Below are positions 6,989-14,416 of a stretch of DNA of 32,391 nt, piece after piece (the first letter of the stretch is position 1; every line of letters begins with the position of its first letter). The notes under the pieces are model-generated. The model was given only the letters and a program-made list of their open reading frames with translations. It was not told where the DNA came from and did not search any database. The DNA lies in NCBI GenBank assembly GCA_021287065.1, contig JAJTBE010000210.1, forward strand, positions 1-32,391, in the 5' to 3' direction. Origin of the DNA: Bacillota bacterium (GTDB taxonomy: Bacteria > Vulcanimicrobiota > JAJTBE01). The position numbers and the translations under genes are program-made.

Positions 6989-9900
6989 ATGGAAACATTT
7001 GAAAAACTGAAAGAAAGAATTGTAATTTTATACTGGTTTTTTGCTTTAATTTCCATTGTCATTTTTGTATGCAGAGAAAATATTCATAATTTTTCTCCGT
7101 TTCTGTTCTATCTGCTGCTGACACTGATTATTGTCATCAACATAATAATGACAGTCCCGGCAACAAGAAGAATGCTGACCCCGAAAATATTTTTCGTGGT
7201 CATTGTCTTTTATGCAATAATCATAGCTTCTCTCATTTATATGTCTGAGAACACCGCAATTTTCCAGACTGTCATCGACAGTCCGTTTTCCCTTATATAT
7301 CTGTTTCCTATAATAATAGCCGGAATTTACTATGGTCTTCCGGGCGCTTTTATTATGGCAACAGTTGTTACCGTGCTTGATATTACAACATCAATCCTGC
7401 AGCTTTATTATTCAAAAGGTGATTCAATCCTCAACGCATTCAATGTGTCCCTTCTGATCAGAGTTTCCCTTTATTATCTGCTTGCCTTTTTCATCAGCAA
7501 TACCGAACAGGACAAAAAACAGATAGTAATGGTAAAAGATGAAAAAGCTGAAGAGTATCTCAGGCAGATTCAGGAGCTGGAAAACCTGAATAAAAAAGTT
7601 CAGAAAGACATTCAGAAGATTGAAGAAGAGAAAAATGACATTATTCTCGGAAGCAAGCAGAATGAACTTCTGCTCAATATCTCACAGACCCTTTCCCAAA
7701 ACCTTGATCTGAAGGACATACTTTCAGCAACGCTTCGTAAAATCAGGGAACTTGTCGTTTATCATTCCGGAGCGATCTTTCTTTTCAACTCGGATAGAGC
7801 GGAACTGAAGATAGCAGCCCACGAGGGCCTTTATGAAGAGGAAATGCAGAAAAGCCTCAGGGCAGATATAGGAATTCCTTATATAGTAGCTCAGACTATA
7901 AGACCTTTGCTCATTGAAGATACGAAATCGGACCCCAGATTCGGACCTATCATAAAAACCGCAAACATCCGTTCGGCTATTTACCTTCCGATCACCAAGG
8001 ATAATGAAGTATTCGGCGTTATCTGTCTTTGGGGTATGCAGGAGCAAAGCTATGGTAAAAATGATATTCAGCTTCTGACCACCATCACAAACGAAGCTGC
8101 AAGATCGATAAACAATGCGGAATTATACCGCAAACTTGATACAAGATTAAATTTTATTGTAACCTTGTGGCAGGCATCAAAAAGCCTGACTACCTCGTTG
8201 GATCTTTCCTCTTCTTGGGAAAAGGTTCTTGAGGAAGTTTTAAAAACCACAGGTTATCTCTTTAATTCGGATAAGCTCATATTTTTCCAGTACCGAAAAG
8301 AGCATAGGGAATTGTATCCCTACATCACTATCAACATCAGTGAAGCTACCCGTAAAAACTTTATCATCAAGATAAAGAATGAACCGGCAGGTATCTCAGA
8401 GTTCTTCCGTTCCAACTTCCAGGTGAAGGACATGAGAACAGATGTTCGATATTCGATGATGGCGCCTTTTGCCCTCAGGGAAGATTTTACTTCCATGCTC
8501 TGGTCGCCGCTGATCGGCAGAAACCGGGTTGTCGGAGCATTAGCCCTTTTCACAAAGGAACCCAGAACCTGGACCCAGGAAGAGATTCAATGGATGGACA
8601 TTTTTACCAATATGTTCTCTATGACTCTCGAGAATGTTCTGCTGCTCTTCGATCTGGTATCAGAAAAAAGTCAGCTCCAGACCCTTATCGACAATGTACC
8701 GGAAGGTGTTTACACCACAGATTCGCAGAGAAATATCCTCACATGGAACCGTGCTGCGGAAAAAATCACCGGTTTCAAAATGTCGGAAGTTGTTGGAAAA
8801 GACTGCTGCAGTTTTATAAAATGCCAGAGCATTGATAATGTGCTCTGTGAGGAAAACTGCCCGGTTAAAACAGCAATGGAAAAACAGGAAAAAGTTGACT
8901 CCGGCATGGAAAATATGTTTGTCCTTAATAAAGAGAATGAAAAAATTCCGGTATTCCTGACATCAGCCCCCATCTTCAATGAAGAGGGACAGGTAGAAGG
9001 TTCGATTATGGTGTTCAGGGATATCACTAAGGAAAAAGAAATAGAACGGATGAAAGAGGAATTTCTGGCAACCATAACCCACGATTTGAAGAGTCCCCTT
9101 GCTTCAATTATGGGATATGCCGAATTACTTCTCAATCCAAAGCTTGGCACTATCAGTACCGGCCAGAAAGAGTTTCTGGAAGCTATCCTTCGCTCGTCAA
9201 AAACTCTTCAGATACTGATTAACAACATACTTGAAAGCACAAGAATGGAAGCTGGTAAGATGACTTACAATCCTGTGCTTTTCAAACTGTCGGATCTCAT
9301 TGATGAAATTGCAGAAATGTTCAGACCTCTGCTGGCACACAAGTCTCTCAACTTTAAATCCATTGTGGATACTTCTGCTGTTGTTTTTGGAGACAGGGAA
9401 AAAATAAACGAGGTGTTTATTAATCTTGTCAGCAACGCTCTGAAATTTACTCCTGAAGGCGGCCTGATCGCTATAAGCGCTAAAAAAGTTGAAGGAAAAG
9501 TGGAAATCTCCGTATCCGATACCGGAAAAGGAATCCCTGAATCGGAAGTATCCAAACTGTTCCAGAAGTTTTCACAGGTTAAAGGTGAAAAACGGGGAAC
9601 AGGACTGGGACTTTATATCTGCAGAAAAATTCTTGAAATCCATGAGCAGACTATTTGGGTAGAAAGTAAATTAGGGGAGGGGACTACATTTTCTTTCACC
9701 CTGTCCACATATAAGCCGGAAGCAAAAACTTCTGACGGTCATAAGATCCTCATAGTAGAGAGCGATGAATCACTGGCTCAAATGATTGAGAGATACTTCT
9801 TCGAACAAAAGTACGAAGTAAAAATTGCCTCCGGAATGAAAGAAGTGAAGGAAATACTGCAAACATCGGATGTTCCGAGAATTGCCATTATAGACTGGCA

Positions 9901-10087
9901 GCTTCCCAACAACGAAGCTATCGAAATTATGGACTATATCAGAGGCAATGAAAAAACCGAGGATATGGCCATACTTGTGCTATGCGATTACAGGGAAGAC
10001 ATCGGAGGGGATTTTGACGCCGTTGTCAATAAACCCATCAATTTCAAAGATTTACTAATGAAAGCAAATGCTTTTGCTCAAACTTAA
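6989..10087 (+). CDS. Membrane hybrid sensor histidine kinase (GAF-GAF-PAS-HisKA-HATPase-REC)
   Basis: This is a protein of about 1032 residues. Residues 12-175 contain about six hydrophobic segments, and 175-225 form a coiled coil. Two GAF domains follow (about 230-375 and 390-555), then a PAS domain (about 562-685) with an unusual cysteine-rich end (CCSFIKCQSIDNVLCEENC). The HisKA box is HDLKSPLASIMGY, with phosphorylated His near 699. The ATPase domain has NLVSNALKF (about 811), DTGKGIP and GTGLGLYICRK. A receiver domain ends the protein, with phosphoacceptor Asp in IIDWQLP (about 968) and Lys in NKP; its first acidic pair reads ESDE rather than DD. The ligand is unknown. An ATG at 6989 fits the upstream CAGGA better than the adjoining TTG at 6986. 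It lies between the radical SAM gene and RNase G, an unusual place. Confidence 0.9.
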   Translation: METFEKLKERIVILYWFFALISIVIFVCRENIHNFSPFLFYLLLTLIIVINIIMTVPATRRMLTPKIFFVVIVFYAIIIASLIYMSENTAIFQTVIDSPFSLIYLFPIIIAGIYYGLPGAFIMATVVTVLDITTSILQLYYSKGDSILNAFNVSLLIRVSLYYLLAFFISNTEQDKKQIVMVKDEKAEEYLRQIQELENLNKKVQKDIQKIEEEKNDIILGSKQNELLLNISQTLSQNLDLKDILSATLRKIRELVVYHSGAIFLFNSDRAELKIAAHEGLYEEEMQKSLRADIGIPYIVAQTIRPLLIEDTKSDPRFGPIIKTANIRSAIYLPITKDNEVFGVICLWGMQEQSYGKNDIQLLTTITNEAARSINNAELYRKLDTRLNFIVTLWQASKSLTTSLDLSSSWEKVLEEVLKTTGYLFNSDKLIFFQYRKEHRELYPYITINISEATRKNFIIKIKNEPAGISEFFRSNFQVKDMRTDVRYSMMAPFALREDFTSMLWSPLIGRNRVVGALALFTKEPRTWTQEEIQWMDIFTNMFSMTLENVLLLFDLVSEKSQLQTLIDNVPEGVYTTDSQRNILTWNRAAEKITGFKMSEVVGKDCCSFIKCQSIDNVLCEENCPVKTAMEKQEKVDSGMENMFVLNKENEKIPVFLTSAPIFNEEGQVEGSIMVFRDITKEKEIERMKEEFLATITHDLKSPLASIMGYAELLLNPKLGTISTGQKEFLEAILRSSKTLQILINNILESTRMEAGKMTYNPVLFKLSDLIDEIAEMFRPLLAHKSLNFKSIVDTSAVVFGDREKINEVFINLVSNALKFTPEGGLIAISAKKVEGKVEISVSDTGKGIPESEVSKLFQKFSQVKGEKRGTGLGLYICRKILEIHEQTIWVESKLGEGTTFSFTLSTYKPEAKTSDGHKILIVESDESLAQMIERYFFEQKYEVKIASGMKEVKEILQTSDVPRIAIIDWQLPNNEAIEIMDYIRGNEKTEDMAILVLCDYREDIGGDFDAVVNKPINFKDLLMKANAFAQT

Positions 10088-10099
10088 CGGGAGATATAG

Positions 10100-11779
10100 A
10101 TGTTCAAAGAGATTCTTATCAGTATAGATGAAATGGAAAACAGAATTGCTATCATGGAAGATGGCAAACTGGTAGAAATATTCATTGCCAGGGAAGAAAG
10201 ACAGATTGGCAGTATTTATAAAGGTAAAGTTGCCAATGTGCTGCCCGGAATGCAGGCAGCTTTTGTAGATATAGGTCTGGAACGCAATGCCTTTTTATGT
10301 ATGGATGATGCAGTCAGCAGAATTCATCTGGAAGAAGAAGTCGATGATTTCAGAGCGCTCTCTATAAAGGATATTTTAAAAGTGAACCAGGAGACTCTGG
10401 TTCAGATAGTCAAGGAATCGATAGGTACCAAAGGCGCAAGAGTAACAACACATCTCACGCTGCCCGGCAGATTCCTTGTTCTTGTCCCTACAGCCAACTA
10501 CATCGGCATTTCCAGAAGAATTGAAGATGAAAGGGAAAGAGACAGACTCAAATCCACAGTAGAAAATCTCAAACCCAAAAACTTTGGGTTGATAATAAGA
10601 ACCGCTGCAGAAGGCAAAGCCAAGGAAGATCTGGAGAAAGACCTTCAGTTTCTGCTTCGCTTATGGGAAAAAATCCAGGACAACTCCCAGAAGAAAAAAG
10701 CCCCCGCAATAGTCCATTCTGAACTTACTCTTGTTTACAAAATAATAAGAGATGTCTTTACTCAGGAAGTTGACAGGCTCATTATCGATTCACCGGTTGA
10801 ATTTGAAAAAATAATGGAACTGATGGATATTATTGCTCCGCATCTGAAAGGCAGAATCAGGCTTTATAATGAAAGAAATCCGCTTTTCCAGGCATACGGA
10901 ATTGATGCGGAAATCGATAAAGCCCTCCGCCGCAAAGTCTGGCTCGAATCCGGCGGATATATTATCATCGATAAAACAGAAGCTCTTACGGTTATTGATG
11001 TTAATACCGGCAAATACATCGGCAGAACATCTCTTGCTGAAACCATTCTGAGAACCAACCTTGAAGCTGTTGATGAAATCACACGTCAGATGAGGCTCAG
11101 AGACATTGGAGGCATCCTCATACTCGACTTTATCGATATGGAGCGACAGGAAGACCGTAACAAGGTTATGAAAGCTTTCCAGGAAGCCCTCAAACGGGAT
11201 CGCACAAAAACCCACATAGTGGGCCTTACAGAGCTTGGTCTGGTTCAGCTCACAAGAAAAAGAGTCAATAAAGACCTTGATGAACTTTTGAGAACCCAGT
11301 GTCCGTATTGTGGAGGAAAAGGAAGGGTTCTGTCAGACGAAACTATATGTATCAAGGCTAAGCGTGAGATTCAGAATGTCGGTGAAGACCCTAAGGTTGA
11401 AGCAATGCTGGTAACAGTTCATCCCAGAATCGGCACAAGACTTCTCGGATGGGAAGGCGAAGATCTGGAGCAGCTTGAAAAAGAGGTCGGAAAACCGATT
11501 TATCTGAAAGCCAATCCGGCGATGCATGTTGAGCGGATTGATATAGAAACCGCACCAACAAAAAAACTTATGGAAGAAAGACTTTTCCCGGTGAAACCCG
11601 GTGAAGAAACTGAACTTATCATAGATGATGTTTTTGGTGTAAATCTCCAGAACGGTATGGCTGTTAAAAACGGAAATCTCGTTGAGATTCTCCAGGCAGG
11701 CAACCGAATCGGACAAAGACTGAAAGTTATTGTAACATTGGTTTCAAGATCATATGCTCAGGCATTGATTAAGGAATAG
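10100..11779 (+). CDS. rng: Ribonuclease G/E family endoribonuclease
   Basis: This 559-residue protein is an RNase G/E catalytic core that cleaves single-stranded AU-rich RNA, processing rRNA and mRNA. It starts with MFKEILISIDEMENRIAIMEDGKL. An S1 domain follows (IGSIYKGKVANVLPGMQAAFVDIGLERNAFL, about residues 35-75 onward). The DNase I-like catalytic part has metal-binding aspartates in VIDVNTG (about 299) and ILDFIDM (about 343). The zinc-link motif CPYCGGKGR (about 401-409) corresponds to the RNase E CPRC knuckle. The protein lacks the long scaffold tail of E. coli RNase E. The extra 60 C-terminal residues look like a TRAM/OB-type strand-rich module (GNRIGQRLKVIVTLVSRSYAQA). The ATG has GGGAG about 7 bases upstream. 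It is 12 bases from the kinase gene, so the two are co-transcribed. Confidence 0.95.
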   Translation: MFKEILISIDEMENRIAIMEDGKLVEIFIAREERQIGSIYKGKVANVLPGMQAAFVDIGLERNAFLCMDDAVSRIHLEEEVDDFRALSIKDILKVNQETLVQIVKESIGTKGARVTTHLTLPGRFLVLVPTANYIGISRRIEDERERDRLKSTVENLKPKNFGLIIRTAAEGKAKEDLEKDLQFLLRLWEKIQDNSQKKKAPAIVHSELTLVYKIIRDVFTQEVDRLIIDSPVEFEKIMELMDIIAPHLKGRIRLYNERNPLFQAYGIDAEIDKALRRKVWLESGGYIIIDKTEALTVIDVNTGKYIGRTSLAETILRTNLEAVDEITRQMRLRDIGGILILDFIDMERQEDRNKVMKAFQEALKRDRTKTHIVGLTELGLVQLTRKRVNKDLDELLRTQCPYCGGKGRVLSDETICIKAKREIQNVGEDPKVEAMLVTVHPRIGTRLLGWEGEDLEQLEKEVGKPIYLKANPAMHVERIDIETAPTKKLMEERLFPVKPGEETELIIDDVFGVNLQNGMAVKNGNLVEILQAGNRIGQRLKVIVTLVSRSYAQALIKE

Positions 11780-11797
11780 TGTTTGTAAAATGATTGT

Positions 11798-11840
11798 AGA
11801 AGGAGGCGCAAACCGCATAACAGCGGGAAAGCCTCCTTTT
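11798..11840 (+). terminator. Hairpin with purine internal loop after rng, terminator-like
   Basis: AAGGAGGC (11800-11807) pairs with GCCTCCTT (11831-11838), extended by an A-T and a G-T pair. Inside, CCGC (11813-11816) pairs with GCGG (11823-11826). The two stems are separated by an opposed GCAAA/GAAA purine internal loop, and the structure ends in TTTT. It lies directly after rng. The internal loop is more elaborate than an ordinary terminator needs. Confidence 0.5.
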
Positions 11841-11846
11841 AAAGGG

Positions 11847-11890
11847 TATATATTGGATCGTCAAATAACTGTTTGGCGAAGTAATATATG
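11847..11890 (+). promoter_or_regulatory. Long two-part hairpin in the recombinase leader
   Basis: TATATATT (11847-11854) pairs with AATATATG (11883-11890), with one G-T pair at the end. CGTCAAA (11859-11865) pairs with TTTGGCG (11872-11878). A symmetrical four-base internal loop (GGAT/AAGT) separates the stems and the apical loop is six bases. TATTTTT follows immediately, so it can act as a terminator or attenuator about 60 bases before the recombinase start codon. No known riboswitch consensus is recognised. Confidence 0.45.
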
Positions 11891-11956
11891 TATTTTTAAA
11901 GGCAACGGTAGTCCACCCCCTATATCCTGAAAAATCAAGCCCAGAGGTGCTTTTAA

Positions 11957-12979
11957 ATGAAAAAATCGAATTCCGGCAACAAATCAGCAATTTCACCCGA
12001 CTCAACCTCCTCATCTTCAAATTCCGCATCATCAAACCTCGCCCGGCGCAGAAATTATTTTCAGGATGACTTTATAAATTATCTTGCCATAGAAAGAAAT
12101 TTATCTAAAAGAACAATTAAAGAATACCGGCACGATCTGGAAATCTTTTTTGAATATTTCGCTCCGCATCTCGAACAGGAACTTACGCTTGAAACAATGG
12201 ATGAAAGAACTATCAGAGAATTCCTTACATTTTTACGGGTTGATAAAAATTATACTCCCAAAGCCCTCAATAGAAAAATTTCCACCCTGAAGGCTTATTT
12301 CAGATTTCTCGAAGACGAGGAATATATGGAAAAATCCCCTATGAACCGTATAAAAACAGTAAAAATGGGCAAACATATTCCAAAAGTCTTTACACAATCA
12401 GAAGTTAACACCCTGCTGGAAACTCCGGAAAAATCCGCAGAAGCTGCCAGTAAGAATTTAAGGAAACGGGAATACAAAACCCCTGTAAACATCCCAGTCA
12501 GAGACAAGGCAATCCTTGAACTGTTTTACGCCACCGGAATGCGTATTGCAGAACTTTCAGGACTGAATCTTGAAGACATCAACTTTGAGAGCAATATGCT
12601 CAAAGTAACAGGCAAAGGAAACAAGCAGCGTATGGTGCTCATGAACGAATCCGCAGCGGACTCTTTGAGGGATTACCTTGCCGAGCGTCCCAAAACGCCT
12701 CACAGGGCCGTATTTTTGAACCGCAACAACGAAAGGCTTTCCATCAGGGGAATCCAGATTCTGTTTAAACAATACCTCGATATATCCGGAGTTCCTCACC
12801 ATGGCTCTCCACATACAATGCGCCATTCTTTCGCCACACATCTCCTCGAAGGCGGAGCTGATCTTGTTTCAATCAAAGAACTTCTGGGACACGAAAATCT
12901 CTCTACAACCCAGATATACACTAACATTGCCCTTCAGAGAATCAAACAGGTGTACAAGGACAGCCACCCCAGAAAATAG
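11957..12979 (+). CDS. Tyrosine recombinase of the XerC/XerD type
   Basis: This 340-residue site-specific recombinase has the size and layout of the Xer proteins that resolve chromosome dimers at dif. After a Ser/Asn-rich, probably disordered N-terminus (residues 1-32), the SAM-like DNA-binding domain starts at FINYLAIERNLSKRTIKEY. The catalytic domain carries Arg in ATGMRIAELSGL (about 196), Lys in TGKGNKQR (about 219), the box HTMRH (about 286-290), His in LLGHENLSTT (about 312) and the nucleophile Tyr in QIYTN (about 321). A Lys-rich insertion of about 20 residues precedes the catalytic Arg. AGAGGTG lies about 7 bases before the ATG. XerC and XerD cannot be told apart safely. The XerA/integrase alternative is less likely because no mobile-element context is seen. 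Confidence 0.88.
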   Translation: MKKSNSGNKSAISPDSTSSSSNSASSNLARRRNYFQDDFINYLAIERNLSKRTIKEYRHDLEIFFEYFAPHLEQELTLETMDERTIREFLTFLRVDKNYTPKALNRKISTLKAYFRFLEDEEYMEKSPMNRIKTVKMGKHIPKVFTQSEVNTLLETPEKSAEAASKNLRKREYKTPVNIPVRDKAILELFYATGMRIAELSGLNLEDINFESNMLKVTGKGNKQRMVLMNESAADSLRDYLAERPKTPHRAVFLNRNNERLSIRGIQILFKQYLDISGVPHHGSPHTMRHSFATHLLEGGADLVSIKELLGHENLSTTQIYTNIALQRIKQVYKDSHPRK

Positions 12980-13031
12980 CAAAAAAGGGTTCGCAATGAT
13001 AATGTGCTGCGGAAATTAATATCGGTAAGTC

Positions 13032-13091
13032 TTCCGGAAATAAAGCCAACCGGAATCCGCCTGCATAATTGCCTTTTTAATTCCGGATTTT
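13032..13091 (+). terminator. Weak hairpin after the recombinase gene
   Basis: CCGGAAT (13050-13056) pairs with ATTCCGG (13080-13086), followed by ATTTT. The loop is long (23 bases) and contains CTTTTT. The palindrome TTCCGGAA at 13032-13039 can compete for either arm. It may terminate the recombinase transcript, but the T-run is poor. Confidence 0.3.
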
Positions 13092-13184
13092 ATCCAACAA
13101 TATTTGCTCTTGTTACTATTGTATTTGCCTTGTGATTATTGGGCTGATTAAAACAGCAATCGAACAGACAACAATTTGAATTCT

Positions 13185-13345
13185 TCAATTATAAACTTAC
13201 CTGGTTCTTTTATTTTTCAATTCTCTATATTTTTTCATATATTATTACAGATATTATTAATAGTCAAACAAATTGACATAACCGCACATAACACATTAAT
13301 TGAATTGTATCCCTCATTAATTGAAAAATATTATTCAACTTTTTC
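13185..13345. other. AT-rich tract with spaced direct repeats (candidate unwinding region)
   Basis: This stretch is far more AT-rich than its surroundings, especially 13205-13265 (TTTATTTTTC, then ATATTTTTTCATATATTATT). It holds two copies of CATTAATTGAA (13294-13304 and 13315-13325) exactly 21 bases apart, about two helical turns, and two copies of ACATAAC (about 13276 and 13286) 10 bases apart. It lies next to the DnaA-box cluster, the usual arrangement of a duplex-unwinding element. The role is inferred. Confidence 0.4.
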
Positions 13346-13363
13346 ACTCCCCAAATCAGATCC

Positions 13364-13598
13364 TGTGGACAAGCTGTTCGAGTTATCCACATATCCACAT
13401 ATCGACATATCCACAGGACCAAATTGCAGCACATACTCCCGTAGAGTATATAAAACCTTGTAAACACTGGGTTTGACGAATCGATAAAAACAACACTATA
13501 AAAAAAGAAGGTGTGGAAAACATTTTTCCGAAAAAATATATAATTTACCTCAGCTTTGCAGGTATCTGCCGCCAAAAGCTCTTCGGAAATAATCCACA
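13364..13598. other. Cluster of DnaA-box-like sequences, candidate origin of replication
   Basis: TTATCCACA, the canonical DnaA box, occurs at 13383-13391. It opens a perfectly phased 8-base tandem: TTATCCAC, ATATCCAC, ATATCGAC, ATATCCAC, then A (13383-13415). Further boxes are TTGTCCACA on the minus strand (13364-13372), TTTTCCACA on the minus strand (13512-13520, fitting TTWTNCACA), and TAATCCACA on the plus strand (13590-13598). They lie in an 830-base stretch without a credible gene, beside an AT-rich tract. That fits oriC or another DnaA-binding locus. No dnaA, dnaN or gidA gene is in the window, and the gene strands do not diverge from here, which weakens the oriC reading. Confidence 0.55.
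13424..13502 (+). promoter_or_regulatory. Two promoter-like sequences in the gene-free region
   Basis: TTGCAG (13424-13429), 17 bases, TATATA (13447-13452) is the first. An inverted repeat ATACTC/GAGTAT (13433-13449) lies between and over its hexamers. TTGACG (13473-13478), 18 bases, TATAAA (13497-13502) is the second. No plus-strand gene follows before 13811. They may drive a short RNA, or they may simply reflect AT-richness. Confidence 0.3.
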
Positions 13599-13599
13599 G

Positions 13600-13810
13600 C
13601 CTTCTGTGTAACCATTGTTGATAAGTTTCTAAGTCTAATTGTTGTTATGCTGAAAATATACATATTTACCGGCAAAATATAAGAGGCTGCCCGGCAGACT
13701 TATTTTAAAGACTGGGTTCAAAAATCACCCAAACCTTCACCTCAATGCTCTTATTCAACCCTGACCAACCGGAACAGCCCCTTTTCTGATTTCAACAGAA
13801 ACAACAATTA
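13600..13810. other. Remaining intergenic stretch without a recognised feature
   Basis: Between the last DnaA-like box and the end of the pyruvate-kinase-C-like gene I see no gene with a ribosome site, no tRNA and no strong terminator. A small palindrome CTGCCCGGCAG lies near 13687-13697. Confidence 0.4.
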
Positions 13811-14365
13811 TTACCAGTCTCTTGGCTTTGCAAGAATCTCCCTGATCTTAACTGAGAATATCTCATGTGACGAACGGGCGTTCATCAGTATTACTGTATC
13901 AGATCCGCTTCCTGAACCTGCAACAACAATAATATCTTCAGGAGGAACAAGGCCTGCATCACAAGCCATACCTGCAATCTCTATGCAGACTTTGGTTCCT
14001 TCGCCAAACATTCTCCATGAAGCACAACAGATGTCTTCCTGAGAAAAACCGGTTTTATCTTTTATAGCCCGACCAATTGTTCGAGTAGGCATGGTCCCTG
14101 AAAGGACGGCTACGCCCTCCCCTTCCAGTTTAGCTCTTATTTCAGCGTTGAATTCCTGAACTCCGGGAGTTTTAAAACCCGTGTTGTGAGTTACAATAAC
14201 AACCTTTATTCCCGGGTAGTTTTTCGCCAGAGCTGCTGCTTTTTCTGCGGTTCCTCCCCAGGTTGAAGCTATGACAATATGTCCGACTCCTCTTGCTTTC
14301 GCTTCTGAAAATGCAATCTCCAGAGCTTTATCAGTATTTTCTTTTCCTTTGATATCAAAATACAT
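13811..14365 (-). CDS. Pyruvate kinase C-terminal (alpha/beta)-like domain protein
   Basis: This 184-residue stand-alone protein resembles the C-terminal alpha/beta domain of pyruvate kinase, the regulatory domain, without the barrel that carries catalysis. Supporting segments are GHIVIASTWGGTAEKAAALAKNYPGIKVVIVTHNTG at the N-terminus and PPEDIIVVAGSGSGSDTVILM near residue 145. Family members of this size occur in archaea and scattered bacteria with unknown function. It is not a pyruvate kinase by itself. AAAGGA lies 8 bases before the ATG. It follows the dCMP deaminase gene by 51 bases on the same strand, so the two probably share a transcript. There is no signal peptide. The domain assignment is fairly sure, the role unknown. 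Confidence 0.75.
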   Translation of the reverse strand: MYFDIKGKENTDKALEIAFSEAKARGVGHIVIASTWGGTAEKAAALAKNYPGIKVVIVTHNTGFKTPGVQEFNAEIRAKLEGEGVAVLSGTMPTRTIGRAIKDKTGFSQEDICCASWRMFGEGTKVCIEIAGMACDAGLVPPEDIIVVAGSGSGSDTVILMNARSSHEIFSVKIREILAKPRDW

Positions 14366-14416
14366 ATCTGTTTTCCTTTCTTTTGCCTGAATGAATTATT
14401 TACTGCAACAAAGGGC

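Noticed and set aside
11798-11956. Known riboswitch (c-di-GMP, THF, preQ1)
   Set aside because: GCAAACC and GGGAAAGCC fragments recall the c-di-GMP aptamer, but the order and second helix do not fit.
13383-13415. CRISPR array or plain tandem repeat
   Set aside because: Units are only 8 bases with no spacers, and the unit is a DnaA box.
13176-13575. Open frames of 95 (plus) and 103 (minus) codons in the gene-free region
   Set aside because: No ribosome sites, unlikely compositions, and they run through the AT-rich tract and DnaA-box repeats.
12980-13810. dif site for the adjacent recombinase
   Set aside because: AT-rich candidates around 13530 and 13660 do not match the XerC and XerD arms of known dif sites.
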